Source: Thioalkalivibrio sp. ALJT (GTDB taxonomy: Bacteria > Pseudomonadota > Gammaproteobacteria > Ectothiorhodospirales > Ectothiorhodospiraceae). From it: a stretch of DNA of 64,000 nucleotides. The notes under the pieces are model-generated. The model saw nothing but the letters and a program-made list of their open reading frames with translations, made no database searches and was not told where the DNA came from. The position numbers were made by a program, and so were the translations under genes. The stretch lies in contig NZ_KB907121.1 of NCBI RefSeq assembly GCF_000381825.1, positions 330,001 to 394,000 on the forward strand. Direction: 5' to 3'. Positions 19,638 through 28,639 of the stretch are shown here, piece after piece; position 1 is the first letter of the stretch; each line of letters opens with the position of its first letter.

Positions 19638-21146
19638 TCAGGACGAACAGCTCAGCTGGATGCCACTCGCCCACGCCGGGGGCAGATCGGCATAGGCCTC
19701 GAACTCGGGCTGCTCGTCGAAGGGCCGCGCGAGAATCCGCTGCAGACGCAGCACCTCGGAGGGATCGCCGGCCTCGGCCCGCTCGATCGCGGCCTGCGCC
19801 AGGTGGTTGCGCAGGATGTACTTCGGGTTGACTGCGTTCATCGCCGTCCGGCGCGCCTCCACCGCCCGATCTTCCTGTGCCAGGCGCGCCTGGTAGCGCG
19901 ACCACCACGCCTGCCAGGCAGCCCCATCCTCCAATTCCGATTCCAGCTGCGCGCGCGTCTCCGCCTGCTCCAGATCCGGCAACTGGCGGAAAAAGCGAGT
20001 GTAGTCCACGCCCTCGGCCGCCATGCGCGCCAGCAGGTCCTGGATCAGGGCGGCATCGCCCTCTTGTTCCTCCTGCAGACCGAGCTTGGCCCGCATGCGC
20101 CCGAGCCACGCCGCCTGGTACTGCGGCTGAAAGTCCTGCAACAGGGCCTTGGCGCGCTCGATCGCCGCCTCCCGGGTGGCATCGCCGAAATGGATCACCA
20201 GGGTCTCGGCCAGGCGGATCAGGTTCCACTGGGCGATCTGCGGCTGCTGATCGAAGGCGTAGCGGCCCCCCTGGTCGGTATGGTTGCAGATGTAGCCGGG
20301 GTCGAAGGCGTCCATGAAGGCGAACGGACCATAGTCGATGGTCAGCCCGGCCAGGCTCATGTTGTCGGTGTTCATCACGCCGTGACAGAAGCCGACGGCC
20401 TGCCAGTCCGCGATCATCTCCGCGGTGCGGCCAATCACCGCCTCCAGCATCGCGGCCACCGGGTCTTCGGCATCGACCAGCTCCGGATAGTCGTGCGCCA
20501 GGGCATAGTCGATCAGCTCCTGCAGACGCGCGCTGTAGCCGTTGTAGTGGAAGTACTCGAAATGGCCAAAGCGCAGGAAGCTGGGCGCGGCACGCAGCAC
20601 GATGGCCGCCGGTTCCACACGCTCGCGGTACACCGGCAGGCTGGAGCCGAACAGGGCCACCGCGCGGGTGGTCGGCACCCCGAGCGCGGCCATCGCCTCG
20701 GAGACCAGGTATTCGCGCACCGAGGAGCGCATCACCGCTCGACCATCCGCGCCGCGCGAGAAACGCGTCGGGCCCGCACCCTTGAGTTGCAGCTCCCAGG
20801 TCTCGCCCTGCCCGGTGCGGACCTCGCCCAGCAGCTTGGCGCGCCCGTCTCCCAGTTGCGGCACAAACACCCCGAACTGGTGCCCGGCATACACCGATGC
20901 CCGTGGTGCCGCGCCGTTCAGTTCGCTGCCCCGGGTGCAGGCGCCCAGCCAGGGGTCGCGTTCGAAGGTTTCACCCCCAAGCCCCAGGCGGGCACACATC
21001 GCCGGACTGGTCGCGAGGCATGCCGCATCCGGAAACGGTGCCGCGGCCGGGGTCTCGTGAAAGGCCTCCGGCAGACGGGCAAAGCGATTGATCCACTCCA
21101 GCCCGGAGTCGGCATGGGCGGACTGAACAGGTTCGCGAACGGACAT
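19638..21146 (-). CDS. selO: Protein adenylyltransferase SelO (YdiU)
   Basis: 502 residues of the SelO pseudokinase family, which transfers AMP from ATP to Ser/Thr/Tyr of target proteins. Recognisable blocks are YAGHQFGVFVPQLGDGRA, the LQLKGAGPTRFSRGADGRAVMRSSVREYL nucleotide-binding region, GFCHGVMNTDNMS and DYGPFAFMDAF (active-site Asn/Asp), and NPKYILRNHLAQ. The C-terminus ISCSS retains a Cys near the end, at the position that holds selenocysteine in animal homologues. It is a single gene, divergent from the next small membrane protein gene. Confidence 0.93.
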   Translation of the reverse strand: MSVREPVQSAHADSGLEWINRFARLPEAFHETPAAAPFPDAACLATSPAMCARLGLGGETFERDPWLGACTRGSELNGAAPRASVYAGHQFGVFVPQLGDGRAKLLGEVRTGQGETWELQLKGAGPTRFSRGADGRAVMRSSVREYLVSEAMAALGVPTTRAVALFGSSLPVYRERVEPAAIVLRAAPSFLRFGHFEYFHYNGYSARLQELIDYALAHDYPELVDAEDPVAAMLEAVIGRTAEMIADWQAVGFCHGVMNTDNMSLAGLTIDYGPFAFMDAFDPGYICNHTDQGGRYAFDQQPQIAQWNLIRLAETLVIHFGDATREAAIERAKALLQDFQPQYQAAWLGRMRAKLGLQEEQEGDAALIQDLLARMAAEGVDYTRFFRQLPDLEQAETRAQLESELEDGAAWQAWWSRYQARLAQEDRAVEARRTAMNAVNPKYILRNHLAQAAIERAEAGDPSEVLRLQRILARPFDEQPEFEAYADLPPAWASGIQLSCSS

Positions 21147-21292
21147 GGGGCATCTCGGCAGGTTGCGGTTTCAGGGGTTATCATGCGCGTCGCGTCGACC
21201 ACGGTTCAGGAACCCACGGCGGTCGCACGTTCATTCCCCGGCCGGAGCCCCGTGGCCACCGGCTGTTCGCATGCATCCCGGAGGCAAGCCCC

Positions 21293-21796
21293 GTGTCCGA
21301 ACAAGACAATCCCAAACCGCAGAACCTGAAGACCAGTGAACGCCTGGTCTGGATCGGTTTCATGCTGTTCTTCGTCATCGCTCTGGCGATCTACATCGCA
21401 CGCGGCGATGGCCTGGAACAGGACCTGAACGAGACCCACCGCGACCTGCTGCAAACCCAGATGCAACTCCAGCAGTACACCCGGCACGAGGTGCCGCGCC
21501 CGGTGGCACTGGGCCTGACCAATGCCCACATCCAGGACCTGCAACGCCGAGGCATGGTGCGCCCGGACGAACGCCTCGCGGATGATCTGGTGCAACGCAC
21601 CGAGCTGATCCCCCACGAGGCCCCGGAGGGCGAGACATTCAGCTTCCGCCGTGACGGCATCCACGTGCTCAATCACCAGTGGGTCCTGGCGAACTTCGAG
21701 GGCGGTTCCGCCCATGGCCAGCTGCTACTGGCCTACGAGGTCGTACTCGGCAATGTGCACTGGGAGGTGCTGGAGTCCACCCTCGACCGCATCTGA
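21293..21796 (+). CDS. Hypothetical protein with one N-terminal membrane anchor
   Basis: 167 residues starting at a GTG with a clear GGAGG 8 nt upstream (21280-21284). Residues about 17-37 form one membrane helix (RLVWIGFMLFFVIALAIYIARG). A coiled-coil-like stretch follows (LEQDLNETHRDLLQTQMQLQQY), then a compact domain with ELIPHEAPEGETFSFRRDGIHVLNHQWVLANFEGG. The bulk is probably periplasmic. I do not recognise the family. It is convergent with argH, 16 nt away. Confidence 0.7.
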   Translation: MSEQDNPKPQNLKTSERLVWIGFMLFFVIALAIYIARGDGLEQDLNETHRDLLQTQMQLQQYTRHEVPRPVALGLTNAHIQDLQRRGMVRPDERLADDLVQRTELIPHEAPEGETFSFRRDGIHVLNHQWVLANFEGGSAHGQLLLAYEVVLGNVHWEVLESTLDRI

Positions 21797-21812
21797 GGGC
21801 TGCGGCCGGCTC

Positions 21813-23261
21813 TCAGGAGCCGGCGCTCAGGCTGCGCAGGTGCTCGCGGGCCGCGGACACCTGCCGGCGCACCTGTTCCGGCGCCGTGCCACCAATGAGG
21901 TTGCGTGCGGCGGCGGAGCCTTCCGGCGTCAGCACCGTGTAGACGTCATCACCAACCGCGGGGCTGATCGCCTGCAGCGCCGCCAGCGGCAGATCGGCCA
22001 GATCCACGCCCTGTTCCTGGGCCACGCGTACCGCCCGCCCGACGATCTCGTGGGCATCGCGGAAGGCGACGCCGCGCCCCACCAGATAGTCGGCCAGGTC
22101 CGTGGCCGTGGCAAAGCCCTTGCGGGTTGCGGCCAGGGTACTGGCACGCCGCACCTCGAGATTCGGGACCATGTCGCCAAAGGCCCGCAATGAGCCCAGC
22201 AGGGTGTCCACGGTGTCGAACAGCGGTTCCTTGTCTTCCTGGTTGTCCTTGTTGTAGGCCAGCGGCTGACTCTTCATCAGGGTCAGCAGCGACATCAGGT
22301 GGCCATAGACCCGGCCGGTCTTCCCGCGCACCAGCTCGGGCACGTCCGGATTCTTCTTCTGCGGCATGATCGAGGAGCCGGTGCAGTAGCGATCCGGCAA
22401 TTCGATGAAGGCAAACTGCGCACTGGTCCAGAGGATGAGTTCCTCGGCCTGGCGTGACAGGTGCATCATCAGGGTGGCCGCGGCGGCGGTGAATTCGATC
22501 GCAAAGTCACGATCCGAGACCGCATCCAGCGAGTTGCGGCTCACCCCGTCAAAGCCAAGCAGTTCGGCCGTGTATTCGCGATCCAGCGGGTACGGGGTAC
22601 CGGCCAGCGCCGCAGAGCCCAGGGGCAGGATGTTCACCCGGCGTCGGACATCGCGCAGGCGCTCGGCGTCGCGTTCCAGCATCTCGTACCAGGCCAGCAT
22701 GTGGTGACCAAAGGTGACCGGCTGAGCGGTCTGCAGATGGGTAAAACCGGGCATGATCGACTCGGACTCGCGCTCGGCCAGGTCCACCAGGCCCTCCTGA
22801 TAGGCCCGGATCAGAACCAGGATGTCGTCGATGCTGGCGCGCAGCCACAACCGGATATCAGTGGCGACCTGATCGTTGCGCGAACGGCCAGTGTGCAGCT
22901 TCTTGCCGACCTCGCCGATGCGCTCGATCAGCCGCGCCTCGATATTCATGTGCACATCTTCGCGTCCGACCTGCCAGTCGAACGCATCGGCGGCGATCTC
23001 GTCGCGAATGGCATCCAGGCCCTGCAGGATCTGGTCGGCCTCCGCCTCGGTCAGCACCCCGACCTTCGCCAGCATCCGCGCATGGGCCTGCGAGCCCTGG
23101 ATGTCTTCGCGGTACAGACGCCGGTCGAACGCCACCGACGCGGTGAAACGTTCCACAAAGGCATCGGTCGGCTCGGAGAAGCGCCCGCCCCACAGCTTGG
23201 CCTCCCCCGTGCTGGCGGTGGTGGTGGCGGCTGGGTTGTCGTGCGCGGAATCCTGCGTCAT
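21813..23261 (-). CDS. argH: Argininosuccinate lyase
   Basis: 482 residues, last step of arginine synthesis (argininosuccinate to arginine and fumarate). The fumarase/aspartase superfamily signature is [11 protein letters not shown], and the N-terminal [17 protein letters not shown] and [13 protein letters not shown] blocks are typical of ArgH. The start at MTQDSAHD (23261) precedes a short Ala/Thr-rich leader before the conserved LWGGRF; a longer frame to 23324 is not needed. It is divergent from algZ, the arrangement known from Pseudomonas. Confidence 0.96.
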   Translation of the reverse strand: MTQDSAHDNPAATTTASTGEAKLWGGRFSEPTDAFVERFTASVAFDRRLYREDIQGSQAHARMLAKVGVLTEAEADQILQGLDAIRDEIAADAFDWQVGREDVHMNIEARLIERIGEVGKKLHTGRSRNDQVATDIRLWLRASIDDILVLIRAYQEGLVDLAERESESIMPGFTHLQTAQPVTFGHHMLAWYEMLERDAERLRDVRRRVNILPLGSAALAGTPYPLDREYTAELLGFDGVSRNSLDAVSDRDFAIEFTAAAATLMMHLSRQAEELILWTSAQFAFIELPDRYCTGSSIMPQKKNPDVPELVRGKTGRVYGHLMSLLTLMKSQPLAYNKDNQEDKEPLFDTVDTLLGSLRAFGDMVPNLEVRRASTLAATRKGFATATDLADYLVGRGVAFRDAHEIVGRAVRVAQEQGVDLADLPLAALQAISPAVGDDVYTVLTPEGSAAARNLIGGTAPEQVRRQVSAAREHLRSLSAGS

Positions 23262-23364
23262 GGTGCATCCTGGAGCGGCTTGGAAAGACACGGAAGTATA
23301 CGGGCACAAAGAGGGGGTGAACATGGCGCGACCGCGCCCCCGCTACCAGGGGAGCGACTGACGC

Positions 23365-24426
23365 ATGGCCCAGAGGGACACCGCCAGGGAGGCCGACGGA
23401 GAACTCTCGCCACTGCCGGACTTCTGCAGTGCCGAGACCCTGCTGCGCGTGCTGATGGTGGCCGTTCTGCTGGCGCTGGCGGTGGCCTTGCTGCGCGGTG
23501 GCGGGCAGGACTTGCCGTCGGCCCTGGCACTGTACGCGCTGTTCATCTTCTGGGTCGCGCTGACCAGTCTGCTGATCCTGTGCGGCCTGCGCGGCTGGCT
23601 GCGCGGCCTGCCACTGGCCGCTCAGATCGTTCTGCCGCCGCTGGTGCCCATCGTCAACACCGCGATCGTCTATCGTCTGGCTGAGACCTTGGTGCTGGCC
23701 GACCCGGCGCTGCGCTGGCCGGTGATCGGGGTCGCGACCATCCTGAGCCTGGTGGCGATGCACTACCTGTACCTGCAAAACGCCTGGCAGCGCGAGACCC
23801 GGGCCGTGGCCGCCGCCCGGGAACAGGCGATGCGCGCCCGCCTGCGGCCACATTTCCTCTACAACAGCATGAACACCATCGCCGGACTGTGTCGCACCGA
23901 TGCGGCCCGTGCGGAACAGATCACGCTGGACCTGGCGGATCTGTTCCGTGCGACCTTCGCCACCGGCGATCGGCACTCGCTGCGCGAGGAGCTCGAGCTG
24001 GTGCGGGCCTTTCTCGGCATCGAGCAGACCCGCTTTGGCGAGCGTCTGGAGCTGGAATGGGACTGCCCCGAACATCCGGGGCTGGAGATCGAAGTACCCA
24101 CCCTGGTGCTGCAACCACTGGCGGAGAACGCGATCCAGCACGGGATCGCACCGGCGCGGAGCAAAGGCCGGATCTGGGTGCGCAGCCGCATGGATTCGGG
24201 ACAGATCACGGTGATCATCGGGAATAGTGTCGACCCCCACGTCCAAAGCCAAGGGACCGGGACCGCGACCGAGGCGGTACGCCTGCGCCTGCAACATGCC
24301 TTCGGCGGACAGGTACAATTCCAGTCACTTCATGAACCGGACTGCTTCGAGGTCAGCATCCGCTTCCCGCTGGCGTCCCGGGAGGGTGCCCATGGAAACC
24401 GCACCGCTGAATCTGCTGATCGCTGA
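23365..24426 (+). CDS. algZ: LytS/AlgZ-type sensor histidine kinase
   Basis: 353 residues. Four hydrophobic helices occupy roughly residues 25-135. A His-kinase domain of the LytS/HPK8 type follows, with phosphoacceptor H163 in RPHFLYNSMNTI and the N box PLAENAIQHGI. The glycine-rich ATP lid is degenerate (GTGTATEAVRLRL rather than G-x-G-I-G-L). Its gene overlaps the response-regulator gene by 35 nt and lies between argH and algR as in Pseudomonas, where the pair AlgZ/AlgR (FimS/AlgR) controls pili and exopolysaccharide. The regulon here is unknown. Confidence 0.85.
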   Translation: MAQRDTAREADGELSPLPDFCSAETLLRVLMVAVLLALAVALLRGGGQDLPSALALYALFIFWVALTSLLILCGLRGWLRGLPLAAQIVLPPLVPIVNTAIVYRLAETLVLADPALRWPVIGVATILSLVAMHYLYLQNAWQRETRAVAAAREQAMRARLRPHFLYNSMNTIAGLCRTDAARAEQITLDLADLFRATFATGDRHSLREELELVRAFLGIEQTRFGERLELEWDCPEHPGLEIEVPTLVLQPLAENAIQHGIAPARSKGRIWVRSRMDSGQITVIIGNSVDPHVQSQGTGTATEAVRLRLQHAFGGQVQFQSLHEPDCFEVSIRFPLASREGAHGNRTAESADR

Positions 24427-25114
24427 CGACGAGCCCGTCGCACGGGAGCGCCTGGCGGCGCTGGCGGCCGAGCTGGGCCACCGGATTGTGGCGCAGGCCG
24501 CCCATGCCGGGGAGGTGGAACAGGTCCTGGACAGGACCGAGCCCGACGCCTTGCTGCTGGACATCGACATGCCGGGCGAGAGCGGTCTGGAACTGGCGCG
24601 GCGCCTGCAGGCAGGACACCCGGATCTGACCATCATCCTGGTGACCGCCCATGACCACTTCCCGCTGGAGGCCTTCGAGGCCGGGGTCCGCGACTATGTG
24701 CTGAAACCGGTGCGCCGCGAGCGGCTGGAGCAGGCCCTGCAACGGGCGCGTCCGGAGCCTCGCAGGAACCCCGGGGCCGACCCCGCTGAGATCCATATCA
24801 CCATCGGCCGGCGCGAAGAACGCATTCCTCTGGAACAAGTCGATGTCTTCGTCGCCGAGGGCGGGTACGTGATGGCGCGCTCGGCCCGCATGGCCGGCTT
24901 CGTGAACGCCCGCCTGCGCGATCTCGAGAGCCAGTACGGGCCGGCGCTGCTGCGCGTGCATCGCGGCTGCCTTGCCGTCAGGAGCGCGATCAAGGGGATC
25001 GAGAGCATCAGCCAGTCCGACCATCGCCTGCTGTTTCACGACGGGCTGGAACCGATGCCGATCAGCCGCCGCCAGCTGCCGCGCGTGCGCGACTACTTGC
25101 GCCAGGGCAACTGA
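24392..25114 (+). CDS. algR: LytTR-family response regulator
   Basis: 240 residues. A receiver domain (about 1-120) has acidic residues near positions 12-13 (ADDE), phosphoacceptor D57 in LLLDIDMPG and the conserved Lys in YVLKPV. A C-terminal LytTR DNA-binding domain follows (about 140-236: IPLEQVDVFVAEGGYVMARS ... LLRVHRGCLAV ... ISRRQLPRVRDYL). ATG 24392 has GGAGGG 5-10 nt upstream. It is the cognate regulator of the overlapping kinase gene. Two repeat elements separate it from hemC. Confidence 0.9.
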   Translation: METAPLNLLIADDEPVARERLAALAAELGHRIVAQAAHAGEVEQVLDRTEPDALLLDIDMPGESGLELARRLQAGHPDLTIILVTAHDHFPLEAFEAGVRDYVLKPVRRERLEQALQRARPEPRRNPGADPAEIHITIGRREERIPLEQVDVFVAEGGYVMARSARMAGFVNARLRDLESQYGPALLRVHRGCLAVRSAIKGIESISQSDHRLLFHDGLEPMPISRRQLPRVRDYLRQGN

Positions 25115-25169
25115 TCCGCTCGCAGCGGGCACGCGGGATTCGGGGCGTGACCCATTCGCCGTTATACTA

Positions 25170-25466
25170 GGGAGTCACGGATCAATGGACGCAGCCACTG
25201 CTTTGTGGCTTATGCGTGCGAACGGGACATGGTGACGGACATGCCGTCATGCTGCACAAGAGAACCGCAACACCGTGCGCGTAGCCGTTCTGGATGATAA
25301 CGGGCGGACCAGGACCTATTTTCAATCGCTTATGGGTCTGGCACCCCCGGGTGCCCCAATCCGGCGTTGCGCCGCTTGCGGATAGTGGTTCTACCCGCAA
25401 GCGGCGCCTGGTCTCGGCCAACTCGGGCTGCCAGCGCGAGTGCGTACACTGATCCGTGATGCTCCC
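25170..25466. mobile_element. MITE-like element, family A copy 2
   Basis: About 297 bp with imperfect terminal inverted repeats: the left end GGGAGTCACGGATCAATGG matches the complement of the right end (25441-25466) with a 2-nt gap and a few mismatches. A 13-bp perfect stem (25369-25381 with 25395-25407) and a GGCACCC/GGGTGCC hairpin lie inside. Blocks shared with copy 1 at 3670-4009 include TGCGTGCG, GGTGACGG, GCCGTCAT, CTGCACAA, GAACCGCAAC and CGGGCGG in the same order. The 13-bp stem encloses the sequence of copy 1's second hairpin in inverted orientation. No protein is encoded. The flanking 25115-25169 contains only a TATACT -10-like sequence (25163-25168). Confidence 0.7.
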
Positions 25467-25574
25467 GGAGCCTGTCGGCTTTGGGGGATCGCCACGCGCG
25501 TGCCCCGGAGAGCGCGGAAGAAGGGCCGCTCTCCCGAACGCACAGTCGATCCACCCCCAAATCCGACAGGCTCC
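25467..25574. mobile_element. MITE-like element, family B copy 2
   Basis: 108 bp with terminal inverted repeats 25467-25491 and 25547-25574 (outer GGAGCCTGTCGG and CCGACAGGCTCC perfect, inner part with small gaps). It has an internal perfect 8-bp stem GGAGAGCG/CGCTCTCC (25507-25514 and 25527-25534). It begins on the base after the end of family A copy 2, and ends 52 nt before hemC. Its diverged relative lies at 6627-6800. Confidence 0.7.
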
Positions 25575-25626
25575 TGGCCCGTTTTGAACGCCTGGTCACC
25601 GCTACCGAGGCCCGCCCGGAAGACAA

Positions 25627-26571
25627 ATGAAACCCGTACGTATCGCCACTCGAAAGAGCCCGCTTGCCATGTGGCAGGCCGAGCATGTTGCCGCCCGCCT
25701 GCGCGCCCGGGAGCCGGAGCGTCCGGTGGAACTGGTGGGCATGACCACCCAGGGAGACCGGGTGCTGGACTCGCCGCTGGCCCGGATCGGAGGCAAGGGG
25801 CTGTTCGTGAAGGAGCTGGAGATCGCCCTGCTCGAGGATCGTGCCGACATTGCCGTACACTCGGTCAAGGATGTGCCGATGGAGTTGCCGGAGGCACTGG
25901 AGCTGCCGGTCATCCTGGATCGCGAGGACCCTCTGGATGCGTTTGTGTCCAACCACTACGCCGATGTCGACGCCCTGCCGCAAGGCGCTCGGGTCGGGTC
26001 CTCCAGCCTGCGCCGGCAGTGCCAGCTGCGCGCGCGCCGGCCGGACCTGCAAGTGCACGACCTGCGCGGTAACGTGAATACCCGTCTGGGGAAGCTGGAT
26101 GCGGAGGAATACGACGCCATCCTGCTGGCCGCGGCCGGGCTCAAGCGCCTTGGCTTCGATGAGCGCATCCGGGCTCGCCTGCAGCCCGAGGTCAGCCTGC
26201 CCGCGGTCGGCCAGGGGGCCATCGCCATCGAATGCCGCGCCGGCGATACCGTCATTCATGAACGGATCGCGCCACTGAACGATGCCGACACCGCGGATCG
26301 GGTGCGCGCCGAACGCGCCTTCAACCGCCGCCTGGAAGGCGGCTGCCAGGTGCCTCTGGCCGCCCATGCCACGCTCGCCGGCGACCGCCTGCAACTGGAC
26401 GGTCTGGTCGGAGCGGTCGACGGCAGCCGACTGCTGCGCCGCCAGGTTGAGGGCGGTCGCGACGAGGCGGAGGCGCTGGGGATTCGCCTGGCGGATATGC
26501 TGCTGGAACTGGGGGCGGGCGAACTGCTCGCAGCCGCCCACCGCGAACATGGCCAGGACCAAAAGGGGTAA
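25627..26571 (+). CDS. hemC: Porphobilinogen deaminase (hydroxymethylbilane synthase)
   Basis: 314 residues, full length. It polymerises four porphobilinogens into hydroxymethylbilane in haem synthesis. The dipyrromethane cofactor is carried by C240 in EGGCQVP; the active-site Asp is D82 in HSVKDVP, and [14 protein letters not shown] and [10 protein letters not shown] bind the substrate acid groups. ATG 25627 gives [14 protein letters not shown]. hemD follows after 3 nt. The repeat elements immediately upstream replace a simple algR-hemC junction, so hemC expression may start from within or just after them. Confidence 0.97.
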   Translation: MKPVRIATRKSPLAMWQAEHVAARLRAREPERPVELVGMTTQGDRVLDSPLARIGGKGLFVKELEIALLEDRADIAVHSVKDVPMELPEALELPVILDREDPLDAFVSNHYADVDALPQGARVGSSSLRRQCQLRARRPDLQVHDLRGNVNTRLGKLDAEEYDAILLAAAGLKRLGFDERIRARLQPEVSLPAVGQGAIAIECRAGDTVIHERIAPLNDADTADRVRAERAFNRRLEGGCQVPLAAHATLAGDRLQLDGLVGAVDGSRLLRRQVEGGRDEAEALGIRLADMLLELGAGELLAAAHREHGQDQKG

Positions 26572-26574
26572 CAC

Positions 26575-27405
26575 ATGACCGCATCCGCACACGACAATCG
26601 CGCAGGCACCGGGGAGCCGGAAGCACTGACCGGCCTCGGCATACTGGTGACGCGTCCGGCCGCCCAGGCGGAACCCTTCTGCACCGCCCTGGCGACTGCC
26701 GGCGCCCGTGTGATCCGGTTTCCCGTGCTGGAGATCCTGGCCCCCAGCGACCCAACCAACCTGCGCGCCGTGCTGGACCGTCTGGACACCTTCGACATTG
26801 CCGTGTTCATCAGCCCCAACGCGGTCCAGCGCGTACTCAACCTGGCGCTGGCCGAGCATTCCTGGCCCGCGGGCACCCGGATCGCGGCCATCGGCAACCG
26901 CACCGCGCAGGAACTGAAGGGCTTCGGGCTACCGGCCGACATCCTGCCGCCGCGGCGCTTCGACAGCGAGGCCCTTCTGGCACAGGACGCGATGCAGGAC
27001 GTGACCGGCAAACGCATCGTGATCTTCCGTGGCGACGGCGGCCGCGAGCTGCTGGGCGACACCCTGAACGCGCGCGGGGCCGAGGTCACCTTCGCGGAGG
27101 CCTACCGCCGCGGCCGCCCGGAAGGCGACACCGGCGAGCTGATGTACGCATTCTCCCGCGGGCAGATCGACATCATCACCATCACCAGCGGCGAGGGCTT
27201 GCGCAACCTCTACGAGATGGTCGGCAAGCTGGGCCGTATGTGGCTGCGCAAGACGCCGCTGGTGGTTGGCAGCGCGCGCATTGCCGAGATCGCCCGGGAA
27301 CTGGGCTTCAGGGCCGCCGTGGAGACAGCGGAGGACCCGACCGATGCCAGCATGCTGACCGCCGTCCACCGCCTGGCCGACCAGCTGCACGCAGACCGCG
27401 CCTGA
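26575..27405 (+). CDS. hemD: Uroporphyrinogen-III synthase
   Basis: 276 residues. The family is weakly conserved, but LGILVTRPAAQAEPFCTAL at the start, FISPNAVQRVLN, AIGNRTAQELKGFG and ITSGEGLRNLYEMVG are typical, and position directly after hemC settles it. It closes and inverts ring D of hydroxymethylbilane. An extra 20-residue polar leader precedes the conserved start. In many relatives hemX and hemY follow; here the next gene is convergent and unrelated. Confidence 0.93.
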   Translation: MTASAHDNRAGTGEPEALTGLGILVTRPAAQAEPFCTALATAGARVIRFPVLEILAPSDPTNLRAVLDRLDTFDIAVFISPNAVQRVLNLALAEHSWPAGTRIAAIGNRTAQELKGFGLPADILPPRRFDSEALLAQDAMQDVTGKRIVIFRGDGGRELLGDTLNARGAEVTFAEAYRRGRPEGDTGELMYAFSRGQIDIITITSGEGLRNLYEMVGKLGRMWLRKTPLVVGSARIAEIARELGFRAAVETAEDPTDASMLTAVHRLADQLHADRA

Positions 27406-27481
27406 TCATCGACCGCGAACTAAGCCCCTTGAATCGCTTCGTATGCTTCGTGGTGGAAAAACCCTGCGAACACCCGCGCAC

Positions 27482-28510
27482 TTACTCGGCCGGGACGGCG
27501 GGTTCGAAACTGTCGTAGTAGAGCTGCTCCGGCGGCAGGCCGGCACCCTGGAAGGCCTCCCGGGCGGCCGCGATCATCGCTGGCGGGCCGGCCATGTAGA
27601 CATCGAAACCGGACAGATCCGGGTATTCGGCCAGTACCGCATCGTGCGGCCAGCCACTGATCGCGGGGAGTCCCGCAGCGGTGGCGGCCGCGGCCTCTGA
27701 CAGCACCGGCGTACAACGGAAGTGTTCGCCCTGTTCGCGGGTCATTTGCGCGAGCCAGTCCGGGGCGTAGATGCCCTCCGCTGTACGCGCCCCCCAGAAC
27801 AGGTGGTGCGTTCGATCCATGCCCTCGGCGGCCAGGTGGTCCAGCATCCCCTTCAACGGTCCGAAACCGGTGCCCCCGCCCACGAACAGGCGCGGCCGCG
27901 GCGATTCCTCATCGACAAAGAAGCTCCCCAGCGGCCCCTCGATCCGCAACAGGGCCTTGGGCGCGAGTTCCTCGAACACCATGGTGGAAAAGCGCCCGCC
28001 CGGCAGGTGGCGCACATGCAGGACCAGGTGTTCGTCGTCGTGAGGCGCGTTGGCCAGGGAATAGCTACGGCGATCACCGCCCTTGAGCAGGATATCGAGG
28101 TATTGCCCGGCCAGGAACTGCAGGCGCTCGGTGACCGGAAGCTGCAGCCGCAGCTCCATGACATCATCCGCCAGACGATTCAACGCCGCGACCCGGCAAG
28201 GCAGGGTCTTGACCACGATGTCACGGGCGGCGCCGATCTCCCGCACCTCGATCTCCAGATCATCCACCGGCACCGCCTGGCAGAACAGGGCCATGCCGTC
28301 CGCCCGTTCGGCCTCGCTGAGGCCCGGCGGCAACGTCGGGCCGTGATCGACCTCGCCCTGCAGGACCCGCCCCTTGCAGGAGCCACAGGCGCCGTTGCGG
28401 CAGCCGTAGGGAAACGCGAACCCCTGGCGCAGGCCCGCTTCGAGAACGGTCTCGTCGTCCTCGACCTCGAAGGTATGGCCACTGGGCTGAATGGTGACAT
28501 CGAACGCCAT
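27482..28510 (-). CDS. [2Fe-2S] ferredoxin-flavin reductase (CDP-6-deoxyglucoseen reductase-like)
   Basis: 342 residues. An N-terminal plant-type ferredoxin domain (C37, C42, C45, C77) is followed by an FAD domain (RRSYSLAN, about 148-155) and an NAD(P) domain (LFVGGGTGFGPLKGML; C-terminal VYMAGPPAMI). The architecture matches proteins annotated as AscD-like reductases, which in many gammaproteobacteria lie near ubiD, as the flavin reductase gene fre does in E. coli. It may supply reduced flavin for making the prenylated FMN cofactor of UbiD; that is an inference from the gene neighbourhood. Confidence 0.85.
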   Translation of the reverse strand: MAFDVTIQPSGHTFEVEDDETVLEAGLRQGFAFPYGCRNGACGSCKGRVLQGEVDHGPTLPPGLSEAERADGMALFCQAVPVDDLEIEVREIGAARDIVVKTLPCRVAALNRLADDVMELRLQLPVTERLQFLAGQYLDILLKGGDRRSYSLANAPHDDEHLVLHVRHLPGGRFSTMVFEELAPKALLRIEGPLGSFFVDEESPRPRLFVGGGTGFGPLKGMLDHLAAEGMDRTHHLFWGARTAEGIYAPDWLAQMTREQGEHFRCTPVLSEAAAATAAGLPAISGWPHDAVLAEYPDLSGFDVYMAGPPAMIAAAREAFQGAGLPPEQLYYDSFEPAVPAE

Positions 28511-28639
28511 CGGGAACCCTCTTCTCGCAGAAAGGCGGTTATTCTCGCCACTGGCTGCGGTAACGCAAGCACCCGTAGTCCGGACAGGTGGGGGCCTCCG
28601 CGGCCCGGGCGATCTGCGGGCTAGCAGGCGGCGCTTGTG

